Positions 1-10,345 of a stretch of DNA of 64,000 nucleotides are shown piece by piece. The first letter of the stretch is position 1. Each line of letters opens with the position of its first letter. Both the position numbers and the translations under genes were made by a program. Origin of the DNA: Eleusine coracana subsp. coracana (taxonomy: Eukaryota > Streptophyta > Magnoliopsida > Poales > Poaceae); the NCBI GenBank assembly GCA_032690845.1, contig CM064427.1:20371164-20435163 (forward strand), given 5' to 3'. Below the pieces are notes generated by a model that saw only the letters and a list, made by a program, of their open reading frames with translations, did no database searches and was not told where the DNA came from.

Positions 1-865
1 TCATATGGGCGGACTGTACGATCACTACCAGAAAATTCACAGAACAAGGAATTTCTCCATTTGCCAAGTGCCCACACTCAACACCCAAATAAACACTACA
101 CTTGGAGCATGAAGGGAACTCTCAAACACTCCTTTTCAAATAGTTGCTCTTTATGGCCTTATAATTTTTGCAAATGCCAAATAAAGAATTGAGCAAATAA
201 GTATCAAGGCAATTAAGAACCAAAATGGGTATATATGAGTCTTAGTCTATGAACCGTGCGAGTGGGTTTAACCTCGGAGCTCATAAGAGCTTGCTCAATT
301 GGCATGAAGCACAATCCTTTCCTTTGGTCACACTTGTGGAGATGTAATCTCATATTGATCATGAGGCACAAATATCTCCAAATGTGACAAGCCTCCTTTG
401 TGTTTTCTACATGATGCATGCAACAAGCATTTTACATATGCATAGAAAGTAAACATGCCATGTGAATGTAAACAATATTAAACAAGACACAAAGGAAACC
501 TAACAATGTCAAGTTTGAACACCTCCCAAGCTTACTCACTATAAGCCATACCCCTGCCTTGAGAGAAGTCAAACCACCATCTCAATCACTCCTCCTTGCT
601 TATAGCTATCTTGGATGGGTTAGACATTGACTAATTTTTATATGTTTTTCTTTTAGTTATTTACACATGCATGGATGCAAAGCATACTAGTCACAAAGGA
701 GTCCTAATTACCATGTAATGCAAGAGAAGGAAAAACACACTACAACTACCAAGAACTAACACGGTTACCTCCCTCATGAGTAGATATGACGTTGAGGTCC
801 ATGCCACTTGTGGTGGACTTCTTATGATCTTCATGAAGCTCTTGGTCCACCACCACCATCACCTT
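1..865 (-). other. Noncoding 3' part of the gag-only copia element
   Basis: No credible gene. Bases 1-60 carry a GGACTGTACGATCAC-type motif like the palindrome cluster in the LTR at 3790-4110, so the left edge may already be U3 of the 3' LTR. Bases 60-420 match 56095-56440 almost base for base, including the conserved stretch around GTGGGTTTAACCTCGGAG. A short minus frame at 213-419 is shared with the other copy but has a repeat-like composition and is not called as a gene. Bases 420-865 show nothing recognisable. Confidence 0.5.
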
Positions 866-2883
866 CTAGGTCTCTTTCTTGGGCACCCACTTGTACTTCA
901 TTGACCTCTCAAGATCAAAAATGCACTTAGGCACCCATATGCTCTTGACCTTTCTCTTCTTGTTTGGTGGTCCTAAAGCCTTAGCATTCACCTTGCCATC
1001 CTTGTTCCTAAAAAACTTGAAACATGTGTTCTCATGGAACAAGTTAGCGTTAGGCAAAACAATGGAACTTCTCACCATAGGACAATCCTTGACGGTGTGT
1101 CCATCCTTGCAACACCTCTCACAATAGTAATCGTCAGCGAGTAGGAGTTTGATCCATGCGGGAATGGAATCACTCATCCCGATGATGTCGATGGCGGCGG
1201 GATATGAGCCAAGTCCCCGGTGGGAGACATTGTTCATAAGGTTTCTTCCAAGAATCTCCTTGTGGATGGCTCTACCACGTGTGAGCCTCTCGAAGCCATC
1301 CAACACCATCTTCCTCTCTTCCATGAGCTATTGATATTCCTCCAAAACAAATGGCTCAAGAGAAGAAACCTCGACCGAGGTGGTTAGTTCATCACACATA
1401 GTAGAAGCATCACTCTTGGATGAACTACAGGAGGGAGAGGCAAGGTTGTCAACAATGATGGCATCAAAAGTAAGTTCAAGGGCCTCGTACTTCTCACGTA
1501 GCTCTACATGATCACCCTTGAGTTTGTCATAACTCTTGTTTAGGGCCTTATAAGATGTGACAAGGTCCATGAGCTCACTCTCAAGCTCACCAACACGGTC
1601 CTTTGCCAACTTGCACTCTTTTCTTACCATATCCAACATTTAGGATTTCTTGACGGCGATGTCATGGGCTTGCTCAAGCATACTCCAACGCTCAGCGCAG
1701 GAGAGCTCGTCATCATCGCTGTCATCACTGCTCTCATCCTCACTCTCCCTAAGTTGGCTTGCGGCCATGAGGCACGTGGGAAGTGGAGGAAGAGCTTGTG
1801 TTGATGTGGTCTTGATCATGGCTAGGCCGGCCACTTCTTCATCTCTTGCGGAGGAGACTCATCACTTGAGTTGTCACTTGTCCACTCTCCAACAAGGGCC
1901 TTGCGTGAGAACTTCTTGTGGTCTTGAGCTTTGCCCTTGCCTTTGCTACTATCCTTGTTGAAGTACTTCTTCTTCTTTTGCTTAGCTTTGGTGTCTTCTT
2001 CTTCTTCTTCTTCTTCATCACTTGAGTCTTGGAACTTGAAAGCTTCTTTCTTGGGCTTGGAACAATCTTGAACAAAGTGGTTCTTTGACCCATAGTTGTA
2101 GCACTTGCCCCTGGACTTGGAAGCAAACTTGTTCTTGAAGGTCCTCATCTTCTTCATGAGAAGAGCCAAGTCCTCACTCAAGCCATCTTCATCATCATCT
2201 TCTTCTTCAATCTCTGCCTTCTTCTTGCTCTTCTTGCTCTTGATAAGCTCTTGCTTCTCGACTTGAAGAGCAAGGTTAGATGGTTAAGGATCATCCAAAC
2301 CTACCTGGTAGCTCTCAAAGGCTGTGATCTTGCCAAGTACATCCTTCATGGTCTTGGTCTTGAGGTCACCTTGCAAGGTGAAAGTGATGATGGACTCATA
2401 CTTGGGGTCTTTGAATAGCCTCAAGAAACTTTTTATCACCTCAATAGGCTTCAACTTGAAGTCATCCCCAAGAGCATTGATTTCCTCCACTAGAACATGA
2501 AAGCAAAAATAAACAGTGTTAGCTCTCTCATATGGCAATCTAGTGAAGTTATCATACTTGTTCTTCAGCACATAGTATCTTTCCTTTTTGACATCACTGG
2601 TACCCTCATGGAGACCCTAAATTTCAGTCCAGATACCATGTGTTGTGGAACTAGCATCCAACCTAGCAAATACATCCTTAGATATGCATGCAAATAGAGC
2701 ATTCTTGGCCTTAGCGTTGCACTTAATAAAATCAGGTTCAAGCAGGTTCACATCCGTATTAGACTCATGAGTGACCATCCATATCTCTGTATCAAGGGAC
2801 TCCAGGTAGGCTTGCATCCGAGCCTTCTAATACCCGTAGTCCTCCCCATAGAAAATGGGAACACTCCCCACCTGTCCCGGCAT
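866..2883 (-). pseudogene. gag: Decayed copia gag polyprotein, copy 1
   Basis: Gag would form the virus-like particle that packages element RNA. The start is the ATG at 2883-2881, chosen because copies 2 and 3 begin at the same place with MPxEMGSV. The N-terminal UBN2-like gag domain is visible at about 2817-2284 (motifs AYLESLD, NALFACISKDVFARLDAS). Next comes a basic/acidic linker with a run of Glu codons near 2000-2020. Two zinc-knuckle sites follow: the first reads CYNYGSKNHFVQDC with Tyr in place of the second Cys, and the second reads CERCCKDGHTVKDC. The middle (1328-1834) is coiled-coil-like. The C-terminus is basic with a WVPK motif. Stops occur near 2830, 2600 and 2200, and a frameshift near 1830. 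Intact relatives are continuous, so this copy cannot make a full protein. Confidence 0.8.
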
Positions 2884-2922
2884 CCTTACTCAAGGCAGTG
2901 AAGTCTCAAAGATGAGCACTTG

Positions 2923-2934
2923 GCTCTGACACCA
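2923..2934 (-). promoter_or_regulatory. Primer-binding site of copia copy 1
   Basis: The minus strand reads TGGTGTCAGAGC, complementary to the 3' end of initiator Met-tRNA, the usual copia primer. Copies 2 and 3 carry the canonical TGGTATCAGAGC at 57421-57432 and 58702-58713. It sits two bases inside the LTR edge, which fixes both the LTR boundary and the minus orientation. Confidence 0.85.
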
Positions 2935-2936
2935 CT

Positions 2937-4258
2937 TGTAAGGACCGAAGGCGTACCAAGAGGGGGGGGGGTGAATCGATAAGTCGCTCACAAATCCAAA
3001 TACTTCAATTTTCACTACTAGAGTGTAGCAATCGTTGCAACCTAACAAGTCTAGTAGGTCAAGACCCTACACATGCTAGTGTTCATGATGATAGCAAGCG
3101 CGGAAGCTGAACACACTAGCCTATGCAAGCCACAATTCAACCTAGTTACTAGACCACACAACTACAGAATAGTAAAGAGAGGGTCAAGGAATGCTCATGA
3201 TTTTTCCCGAGGTCTCGGAAGGATGGCGCCTTCCCCTACTCCTCGTTGGAACACTCCCGACGGAGTCTCGGTCCCTCCCACCACCAATGTGGAGTTCTCG
3301 CCCACGAGCCCGCAGTCACTCCCGGAGTGAAGACACGGTGCGCGTCACCGCTGCCACCAAGCCACAAGCTCGCCTCCCTTGAGAACTTGTCGGACTCCCC
3401 GAGCCAACACGGGCGCTCACTAGCAATGCCCCTTTCACCGGCGGGCTCAAACTGTGTACAAACGTGTGACGGCCTTCACAACCGATCACGATAGGCTCGA
3501 TCACCGACACCTAACCGGTCTAGGTCTCACCATAGACCAAGAGTAACAACCTAGATCACACCCTCAAAGACACCTAGCCTTAGATGTGCAAGATCACTCC
3601 TTGTTACTGTCACTAGCACTCTCAAGATATGCAATATCTCCTCCTAGTGCTCTCCTCTTTTCCTCTTGGCTCTCACCAAATGCTCCAAGCAATTCCACTG
3701 GCCAAGAGAGGTCTCCAGGACCCCAGCAATGAAGTTATATAGGCTTCAAACCTCTAACTATCCGTAGCTCCACAAAATCAGCTTTCTGGGGCAACTGACT
3801 GGACTGTCCGATCACTGCCTGACCGGACTGTTCGGTCACTACAATCCTCGGCACCAACCGCTCTGCCCCTACTGATCTCATAGTGACCGGACCGTCCAGT
3901 CAGACTTTCTCTCTCCATTCCAGTGAGCTCCCAATTTGCGTCCTCTCTGTCTTGGCGTGTCTCCATATAGACTGGACCGTCTGGTCTGCTGACCGCACCG
4001 TCTGGTCACTGTTGATCCTTGTGCAGACAAATTCCTTGCAAACTGCTCTGTGTCCACTTCGTAACCGTACAGTCCGGTCTCCACTGACCCCTATGTCTGG
4101 TCACTTCATCCAGAAGCTGAAACTCCTCGTCCTCACTTAACTTCGTTTCCCGGCTTCTCCGAACAGCTCCTTGGCATCTCCACTTTCACCTAGTGCCTAT
4201 GATTTCACCGAGCAACCTTGCACATCACCGACTACCATGACCTAAAGATACATGACCT
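2937..4258 (-). repeat. LTR of gag-only copia element, copy 1
   Basis: The edge is TGTAAGGACCGAAGGCG at 2937, beside the primer-binding site. A run of ten G (2962-2971) near the edge is shared with copy 2 at 57458-57467. The sequence to about 3720 aligns by eye with 57435-58117 and 58716-59500. 3780-4110 holds many imperfect GACCGGAC/GTCCGGTC arms. The distal LTR boundary is not defined. Short frames inside (3073-3510, 3778-4140) are not conserved as protein and are left out. Confidence 0.65.
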
Positions 4259-4902
4259 AAACCCCTTTGATAGTCCGGTTTTTCCTATGGACTCAAAGCC
4301 TTAACAACTAGACAGGTGTTCCCAATACTTGCTCCATAGCTTGTCCTTAGCTTTGATCCATCTCCATCAACCCTTGGACTCCATCAAGCTCACAAGTCTC
4401 CATGCTTGCGGTCATTGTCACCAATCACCAAGGCAACCATTATCCATATGATTTGTAGCAGAGTTTAGAGATGATCCTACATAGACAACACTCGTGTATA
4501 TATTAGCCCACTATTTCATAGTTGTCATCTATCACCAAAACATCCATACCTTGGGGATCCACTCGTCAATGGTCATAAAGCTTACAACCCCCTTGATAGT
4601 CCAGTTTTTCCTATGGACTCAAAGCCCTAACAACTAGACAAGTGTTCCAAACACTTGCTCCATAGCTTGTTCTTAGCCTTGATCTATCTCCATCAACTCG
4701 TGGACTCCATCAAGCTTCATCAAGCCTCCATGCTTGTGGTCATTATCATCAATTGCGAAGGGAATCGTCTACAATCACCATAGAGTAATAAAGGTTTCCT
4801 ACACACACAACACTCATGCAGGCATTAATCACATTTCATGTTTGTCATTTTCTCACCAAAACATTCATACCTTGGGGTGACTTCAATGGTCATGAACCTT
4901 AT
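4259..4902. repeat. Two-unit tandem direct duplication, about 320 bp per unit
   Basis: Unit 1 runs 4259-4585 and unit 2 runs 4586-4902. Both start AACCCC(T/C)TTGATAGTCC, both carry TCCTATGGACTCAAAGCC and both end near ACCTTGGGG...GGTCATAA/GAA. By eye they are about 85% similar with small indels, so the duplication is not recent. No coding frame spans it. It may belong to the copia LTR on its left or to the LTR-like debris on its right. Confidence 0.75.
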
Positions 4903-6557
4903 AAGCGCCCCGTAGAATTGTAGCAAGATTAATGGATCCTAGAGAGCATGCAAGAACTAGCACAAGTAATCACAAAGGATACAAGCGCAACTACTCATGG
5001 AACCTATGAACCATAAAGAAGAGAAGCAAGAACTTAAGAGAGAAAACCAAATAAACCACATGGGGATTTGTTTGCCGAAGTTCAACAGCTTGCCCACAAG
5101 CTGTCTACGTCTCCATTGAGGAAGCTTGAGCTGCTCACAAGGCACACTCCAAGTCGGGTCTCTTTCAACCGCTTTCCCCGATCCACTATCTTTGATTCTT
5201 TCCTTGCGAAGGCGAAGAGAGCCTTCATAGACTTTCCCAAGACTCACAACAAGCTTGGGAGCTCTAGAGTGACGCCTAGCCGACTAGGAGGTTTCACCTC
5301 TAAGAGTTACAAATGCTTCACGGATTAGCACCACAATACTCAAATGCTCAAGTGTGGGATTTTATTTTTGGTGTTCTCAATCTCAATCCCTCTCAACCCA
5401 ATGCTTAGGATTTCTCACAAATCACTCAAACCTCACAAAGAGGTGTTGGGGAGAGCTCTACAAGGCTTTGGATGTATTTTCTTCATGCACACTCTCAGTA
5501 GCATCCAAAGGAGAGGGGAGGGAAGTATTTATACTTGTCCCCCAAAAACTAGCAGTTATACTAAACCTTGTCAAAACCGATCCCTTCGGTTTCCCAAACT
5601 GGTACCTCCGATTACACCGGTTTTGCCAGAGTTATTGAGACTTGTGTTTTGTGTGGCCACTGTAATCTCACTTGGATTTTTCTTTGAGTATTGAGACATT
5701 ATATGCAAACCATGTAGCATGCCTCTTGATATAGCGACATGCCTAAACTCAAGATTAAATAAAAAGACAATTCTTCTTCTTAAGCTTGCATAATTAATGA
5801 ATTTTGCCACTTCTTCTCTTTTATGCTTCATGAGGACTGCCATATGTGCTTTTGCTGAGCATCATCACCTAGAGCTTGTGACTTGGAAAATCTTGAGTCA
5901 TGAGATCCAATTGCACCTTTTGATTCAGAAGTCACATTATGTCTTCATATTCCAATAATGATTAATACTTGGAAATATATGACCACTTGTAGCTTGATCA
6001 GTTCGTCGCGATTGCGCTCCACCTGCCCTTTGCCATGGCTTGGGTCCCTCAGCGCCAAGACTCCATCTTGCCCTTCTCCCGTGCAAGGTCCGTCACGACC
6101 AAGTCATGCCAATCCTTCACCATCTTGCTATCTTGAGCCACACATAACTTTGTATCATCGTTATGCCTTTATTTGAATTCTTGTCTAAAGTATTGATTTG
6201 ATCAGGTTGCTTCTAAGATTAAATACCATAGAGAAATAGCACTTGATCACTTCTTTTTCTTGACTACACCAATTTGTCAAGACTATCTCATATCAATGGT
6301 TTTTATGTCCCATATTCATTTCAAATGTTGGCTTGTCATAATATTGCTTATATGGACCCATTTATTTGATAATTCACCTTTTCATCACATAGGCCCATTT
6401 TCCTTACACACCTATACATTATCGAAGATGATCATTTGTATTAATGCTGAGTATTTCTTCATGTAAAACCTGCTCATATACTCATAAATAGGATTAGTCC
6501 TTTAATCATGTTGTCATACAACCACTAAAACCCACTGGGGTCATAGATGCACTTTCA
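4903..6557 (-). repeat. LTR-like copia debris, probable solo or truncated LTR(s)
   Basis: The right edge at 6557 reads, on the minus strand, TGAAAGTGCATCTATGACCC, the start typical of SIRE/Maximus-type copia LTRs in grasses (family knowledge). A TATA-like TATAAATA lies on the minus strand near 5527-5534. No primer-binding site is visible at the left, no polypurine tract flanks 6557 and no target duplication was found, so this looks like a solo or broken LTR. 5344-5694 and nearby short frames overlap each other on both strands and show no domain; I see no gene here. Confidence 0.5.
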
Positions 6558-7244
6558 AAGTATTTATATGGTTGTACCACAAGACAGAGTCAGTTTTTTT
6601 GGGAAAAGGGCCATGTGTCGATCAGGATAGAATTGGTGCAAATCGGCACGACCCTGATGTCTTCTCCAAGTTTGTTCCCAAGTCTTCTATAGCTTCCACG
6701 TAGGCCTTCTCATTAGACTCTTCGAAGTATAGCCTTGCATTGCATGTTTTGAATCTTGAAGTTTTCTTTTATCACTTCATGATGAATATTTTCAAAGATT
6801 GATACAAATAACTTCCTTCTTGAAGAATGGGAAAGTGGGCCAGCCTTGATCACCCTAAATCACCCTTACGTCGATCGGCACAGACTCGTGCCGATTTGTA
6901 CCGATTGGTACCTCAGCCTTATCTGCTACAACTTGTCTATTTTTTGTCCAAGTCCATTGTTATGTCCAAAATAAAAACGTAGAGTCCAAATCAAACCAAG
7001 ACTCAATGCAGTGGGTTTGAGGGCAAGACTCAAGAGCTCCTGGTTCACGATGCAGATCCCGGACATGAGCTCCTACCTCGTCCATGATGTACAAGAACAT
7101 GCACCACATGGTCTCCTAGCGATGGTGTGGTGTGCCACTGCTGACGGTCACTAAGTACCTAATATAGACCGTCAATTATCTGCATAAAAACAATAAAGTG
7201 AACAACCACAGTGGTAGGAGTTTATTACTAACAAATTCCACTAG
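6558..7244. other. Unassigned repetitive stretch between two elements
   Basis: No gene recognised. It holds two CGATCGGCAC...GTGCCGAT-type palindromic phrases (around 6640 and 6880) that resemble U3 motifs of other grass LTRs. The last 200 bases are ordinary mixed sequence. Nothing else can be supported. Confidence 0.4.
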
Positions 7245-8351
7245 TGTTGGTAAATATGTGCTGTAGGTAACTATTCCATGGAATTCATAGGAAATCCACA
7301 TCATCAAAGGAGAAAACACACTTCCGACCATTCAGAGTCAAGCACGGGGATCAAGTGGCCCACTTCCAGAAAGAAGCCGACATAACCAAAGACCCTACGG
7401 TGTCAGATAGGAAGATGGGCCACCCACCAGGGAACCAAAGAAAGCAGGACCCACTAGCCATATCCCATGTTCGGTTGAACATGGGTGTTCGGCCGAAGGT
7501 GGGCTGAGCCCAGTGGGGCCCATCTTCTAAGGTTGGTTCTCCACCGCCTTTCCTATGTCGGTTACCCCCCTTAGGACGGAGTTACCGACCCTGGAAACAC
7601 CATTTAGTGCTATAAAAGGAAGGGAACGGCTTCACTCTCTCAACACTTCAAGATAGAATTAACACTTCATTTCCCAAAGGCTCAATGCTACCAAAGCATT
7701 TAGAAAATAGGGAGAGAGTGAGGATCAGTCCTGGAGAGGAGGTTCGGACATGTCCAACCCCTTCTCCGCGCTTGTACCTCGAAGAATGCTTGCCTTTTTA
7801 AGTAAGTCTTCGTGATTCTTTTCTGATTTTTAGTTTTCCTTTTTAAGTAAGTTTTAGTACTTTGTTGCTTTGCTCACTCAGCGCTCTATTTAATTAAAGA
7901 CCTTAGTCTTGGCCATCGTACATAGAGATTAAGGGAGTAATCGAAAGTATAGACGTGGTGTCTAGGCCGTAGGTTGCCTTTGTTTATCATGTAGTCCACG
8001 GATTGCTAGAGGTAGGCAGTAGGTGGTGACAGCCCTATGTATCCTTTGAAATCCTCCACGTGCGGCTATGCAGTAGGGTCTTGGCCGGAATCCACTGTGG
8101 ATGCAGAGAAAAATCGGATGCCCAAAGCAAGCAGCTTAGTGTCAACTTACTCTGATTAGGACTCTTTTACCAGTCAAAATCCTCTCTACCCGAGCCATAA
8201 TTATCTTGGTGTCCTTGGATGATTAGAATAGAAGATTAGCACACACGTTCCCTGTCAATTCGATACCCTTGGAATACTCCAAAGGTGAAGAGCTACAACA
8301 GTTTTCTCCGTGCGCTTGCGGACTCATCTGCATTCGTTAAAAATACCAACA
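7245..8351 (+). repeat. 5' LTR of the 7.2-15.3 kb gypsy element
   Basis: 1107 bp, with 8-bp inverted ends TGTTGGTA and TACCAACA. A TATA box (TATAAAAG) is at 7611-7618. The last 200 bp (8152-8351) recur at 15140-15339 with roughly 10% differences by eye, which identifies this as an LTR. Phrases such as TTCGGCCGAA near 7490 are common in U3 of grass gypsy LTRs. Confidence 0.85.
7611..7618 (+). promoter_or_regulatory. TATA box of the gypsy 5' LTR
   Basis: TATAAAAG lies 366 bp into the LTR, in the expected U3 position. Transcription would start about 30 bp downstream. Inferred from motif and position only. Confidence 0.6.
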
Positions 8352-8360
8352 AGCATTTCA

Positions 8361-8381
8361 GGTGCCGTTGCTAGGGAACGG
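8361..8381 (+). promoter_or_regulatory. Primer-binding site of the gypsy element
   Basis: GGTGCCGTTGCTAGGGAACG begins 9 bp past the LTR. It matches the Asp-tRNA-type site TGGCGCCGTTGCCGGGGA used by Athila/Tat elements, with a few transitions. It fixes the plus orientation. Confidence 0.75.
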
Positions 8382-8457
8382 TTGCTGTTAGTCTTCAAAC
8401 CTAGTCGGCCTCATATGTTTTTATTTTTCTTTGGTTATTTATTACCTCTTTTCTCCA

Positions 8458-9244
8458 ATGGAGCAACCTACCATTCAAAATCTTTCTGCTCCAAAGGTCG
8501 AGTTCTTCGAGCCACCACCATCAGCGGACCCAATTCTTTAATCTAGCTTTGAACTTTGTCCTGGCTTTATAGCCATGGTTCGAGAACAATCCTTCTCGGG
8601 TTTAGATAGCAAAAATATGTTTCATCATTCGCGAGAGTTCGAGCTATTGTGTGCATGCCTCACCATTAGAGGAATGACAAAAGAAACTCTGCGGTGGAAA
8701 TTATTTCCATTTTCCCTCTTGGAGAATGCGAAACGATGGTACACCCATACTGTCGGGAGTGTGAATGGTGATTGGAATAAACTCCGAGATAAATTTTGTC
8801 TCATGTTCTTTTCTATATCACATATCGTCTCCCTACAAAGATACATTCTCGACTTTTGGCAATTTAAGAAGGAATCTATAGATGCAGCCTAGGCTAGGTT
8901 GACCACGCTATCCCGTTTCGGCCCAGACTTGTCTCTGCCCGATCATGTGTTGCTTCAGCACTTTTGCATGGGGCAAGGAATCTGCCCTGTACCTCGACAT
9001 CACTGCTAGAGGATCGTTCGTCCACAAGATGCCCGAGGAAGGAAGAGTTGTCTTAGACCTTATCCTAGAAAACACTTCTTTCCTAGCCGACTATAGAACG
9101 CCCCTCCAGGAGGAAGCAACATCGAGCATTGAGGCCACCCCACTAGTCGAACCTAAGCCTAGCCTTTCCCTATCTCATGATTCGTCTAATGAAACCTCGA
9201 CCGAACCAGGGGCAACAGAGGAAGAAGAAATTCAACCTTTATAG
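8458..9244 (+). pseudogene. gag: Gypsy gag, broken by stops and a frameshift
   Basis: Capsid-type gag. The start is the ATG at 8458; a stop at about 8539 interrupts the N-terminal part and the frame resumes through FSGLDS near 8600. The Retrotrans_gag core is clear at 8600-8900 (motifs CLTIRGMTKETLRWKLFPFSL, KRWYTHTVGSVNGDW, LRDKFCLMFF). A TAG at 8890 and a shift of frame near 8900 separate this from the C-terminal half (8945-9244: KESALYLDI, VLDLILENTSF), which ends at an in-frame stop. Without these breaks it would run on into the protease region. Confidence 0.8.
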
Positions 9245-10345
9245 CTCCCTTTCCAATTCGAGGATGATCTTTTTGAAGATTATAGGAACTCCTCGAATTA
9301 TAGCTATCATAAGAAGCCACCAATACCTGACTCAGGCCCTGACCTCGACGAGGAGGTATTCCTCCTCAAGACGGTAAAGGAGCTTTCAGCTATTATGAGC
9401 AATGAATGGTCGAGAGAAAGCGATGTATCTATGGACCCAATCCGGGTATGCAAGCCAACCTCGACTCTGTCCTGCTGCATTAGAAGAGCCAAGGTGGACA
9501 TTCTTTACAGTCCCACTGTCGGTGTCAACATCATTTCTGAGGGTTGCGCTTTTGCCATTCTAGGTGATTTACCAATGGCACCGACCCGTAAATTCCTTAA
9601 GTGTTCCTCTGGATCCATTCTAGAAGGATACAGAATTTTGTGAGAAGTGCCTATATGGCACGATGGCATTGATGCACTCCTTGACTTTTATGTGTTCGAA
9701 GTCTCAGACTTTGACATACTTATCGGGCATCGAATTGAGAAAATCTTCTTTGATGCTCCGACCAAGGGGAAGCTTAATGTTAAACTCACGGGAAATAAAT
9801 ATTCTGTCCCAATCACTCGATCCGGGAACACTATCTCAGAATTTTCCCTCGATAATGAGCCAATTGAGGAAATTAAGGTTGTCCTTCCTTTTGATTCACC
9901 TAAATCCGCCCTCGAGCAACAATCAGAAGATTTCATTAAGGAGGAGGACGAAAATAAGGAAACCTTTGAATTTTCAAAGGAGGAGCCACCGAAACAACCC
10001 CCAATTGAGCTTAAAACCTTACCAACCAGCCTATGCTATACTTTCCTTCACGGTGATTTAGAAGCCCCTTCCATCATAAGTGGCAAGCTTTCAGATCAAG
10101 AAACCCAAAGCCTCATAGCCGTTTTAGAAAATCATCACGCCGTCCTAGGCTACTCACTCCAAGACCTTAAGGGAATTTGTCCCGCTCTTTGCACTCATTG
10201 CATTCCCATTTTCCTCGATAGTACGCCATCTAGGGAGCCTCAGCGTAAGCTCAACAATGCAATGCGAGAATTAGTGAAGAAGGAGGTCTTGAAACTTTTG
10301 CACGTCGTATGCCTCATAGCGAGTGGGTTAGCCCAGTTCAAGTAG
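9245..10345 (+). pseudogene. Gypsy linker, protease-like region and RT N-terminus
   Basis: Same frame as the C-terminal gag half, with a stop at about 9643. In the aspartic-protease position the segment reads YSPTVGVNIISEG where other gypsy elements have a DTG/DSG loop. This lineage often has YSPSVGANIMS there (family knowledge), so the absence of DTG may be ancestral rather than damage. Then come DILIGHRIEKI (a flap/core phrase) and an acidic Glu-rich linker. The segment ends with the RT N-terminus (PQRKLNNAMRELVKKEVLKLL), after which the frame is lost near 10310. Confidence 0.65.

Larger units (their letters stand above)
1..4258 (-). mobile_element. Gag-only Ty1/copia element, copy 1 (5' LTR at right, 3' end cut by the window edge)
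   Basis: The element reads right to left. Seen: a primer-binding site at 2923-2934 (minus strand TGGTGTCAGAGC, the initiator Met-tRNA type) directly beside an LTR that starts TGTAAGG at 2937. A decayed gag follows at 2883-866. No protease, integrase or reverse transcriptase frame follows; after gag comes about 860 bp of noncoding DNA to the window start. Two further copies of the family lie at 56041-59650, and bases 1-420 are nearly repeated at about 56041-56440. Inference: a non-autonomous family that depends on a relative for pol. The 3' LTR start cannot be placed, and 4258 is taken as the right limit only because a distinct duplication begins there. Confidence 0.7.

Noticed and set aside
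1985..2025. CTT/GAA microsatellite
   Set aside because: It encodes the acidic Glu run of the copia gag in a conserved position, so it is part of the gene.
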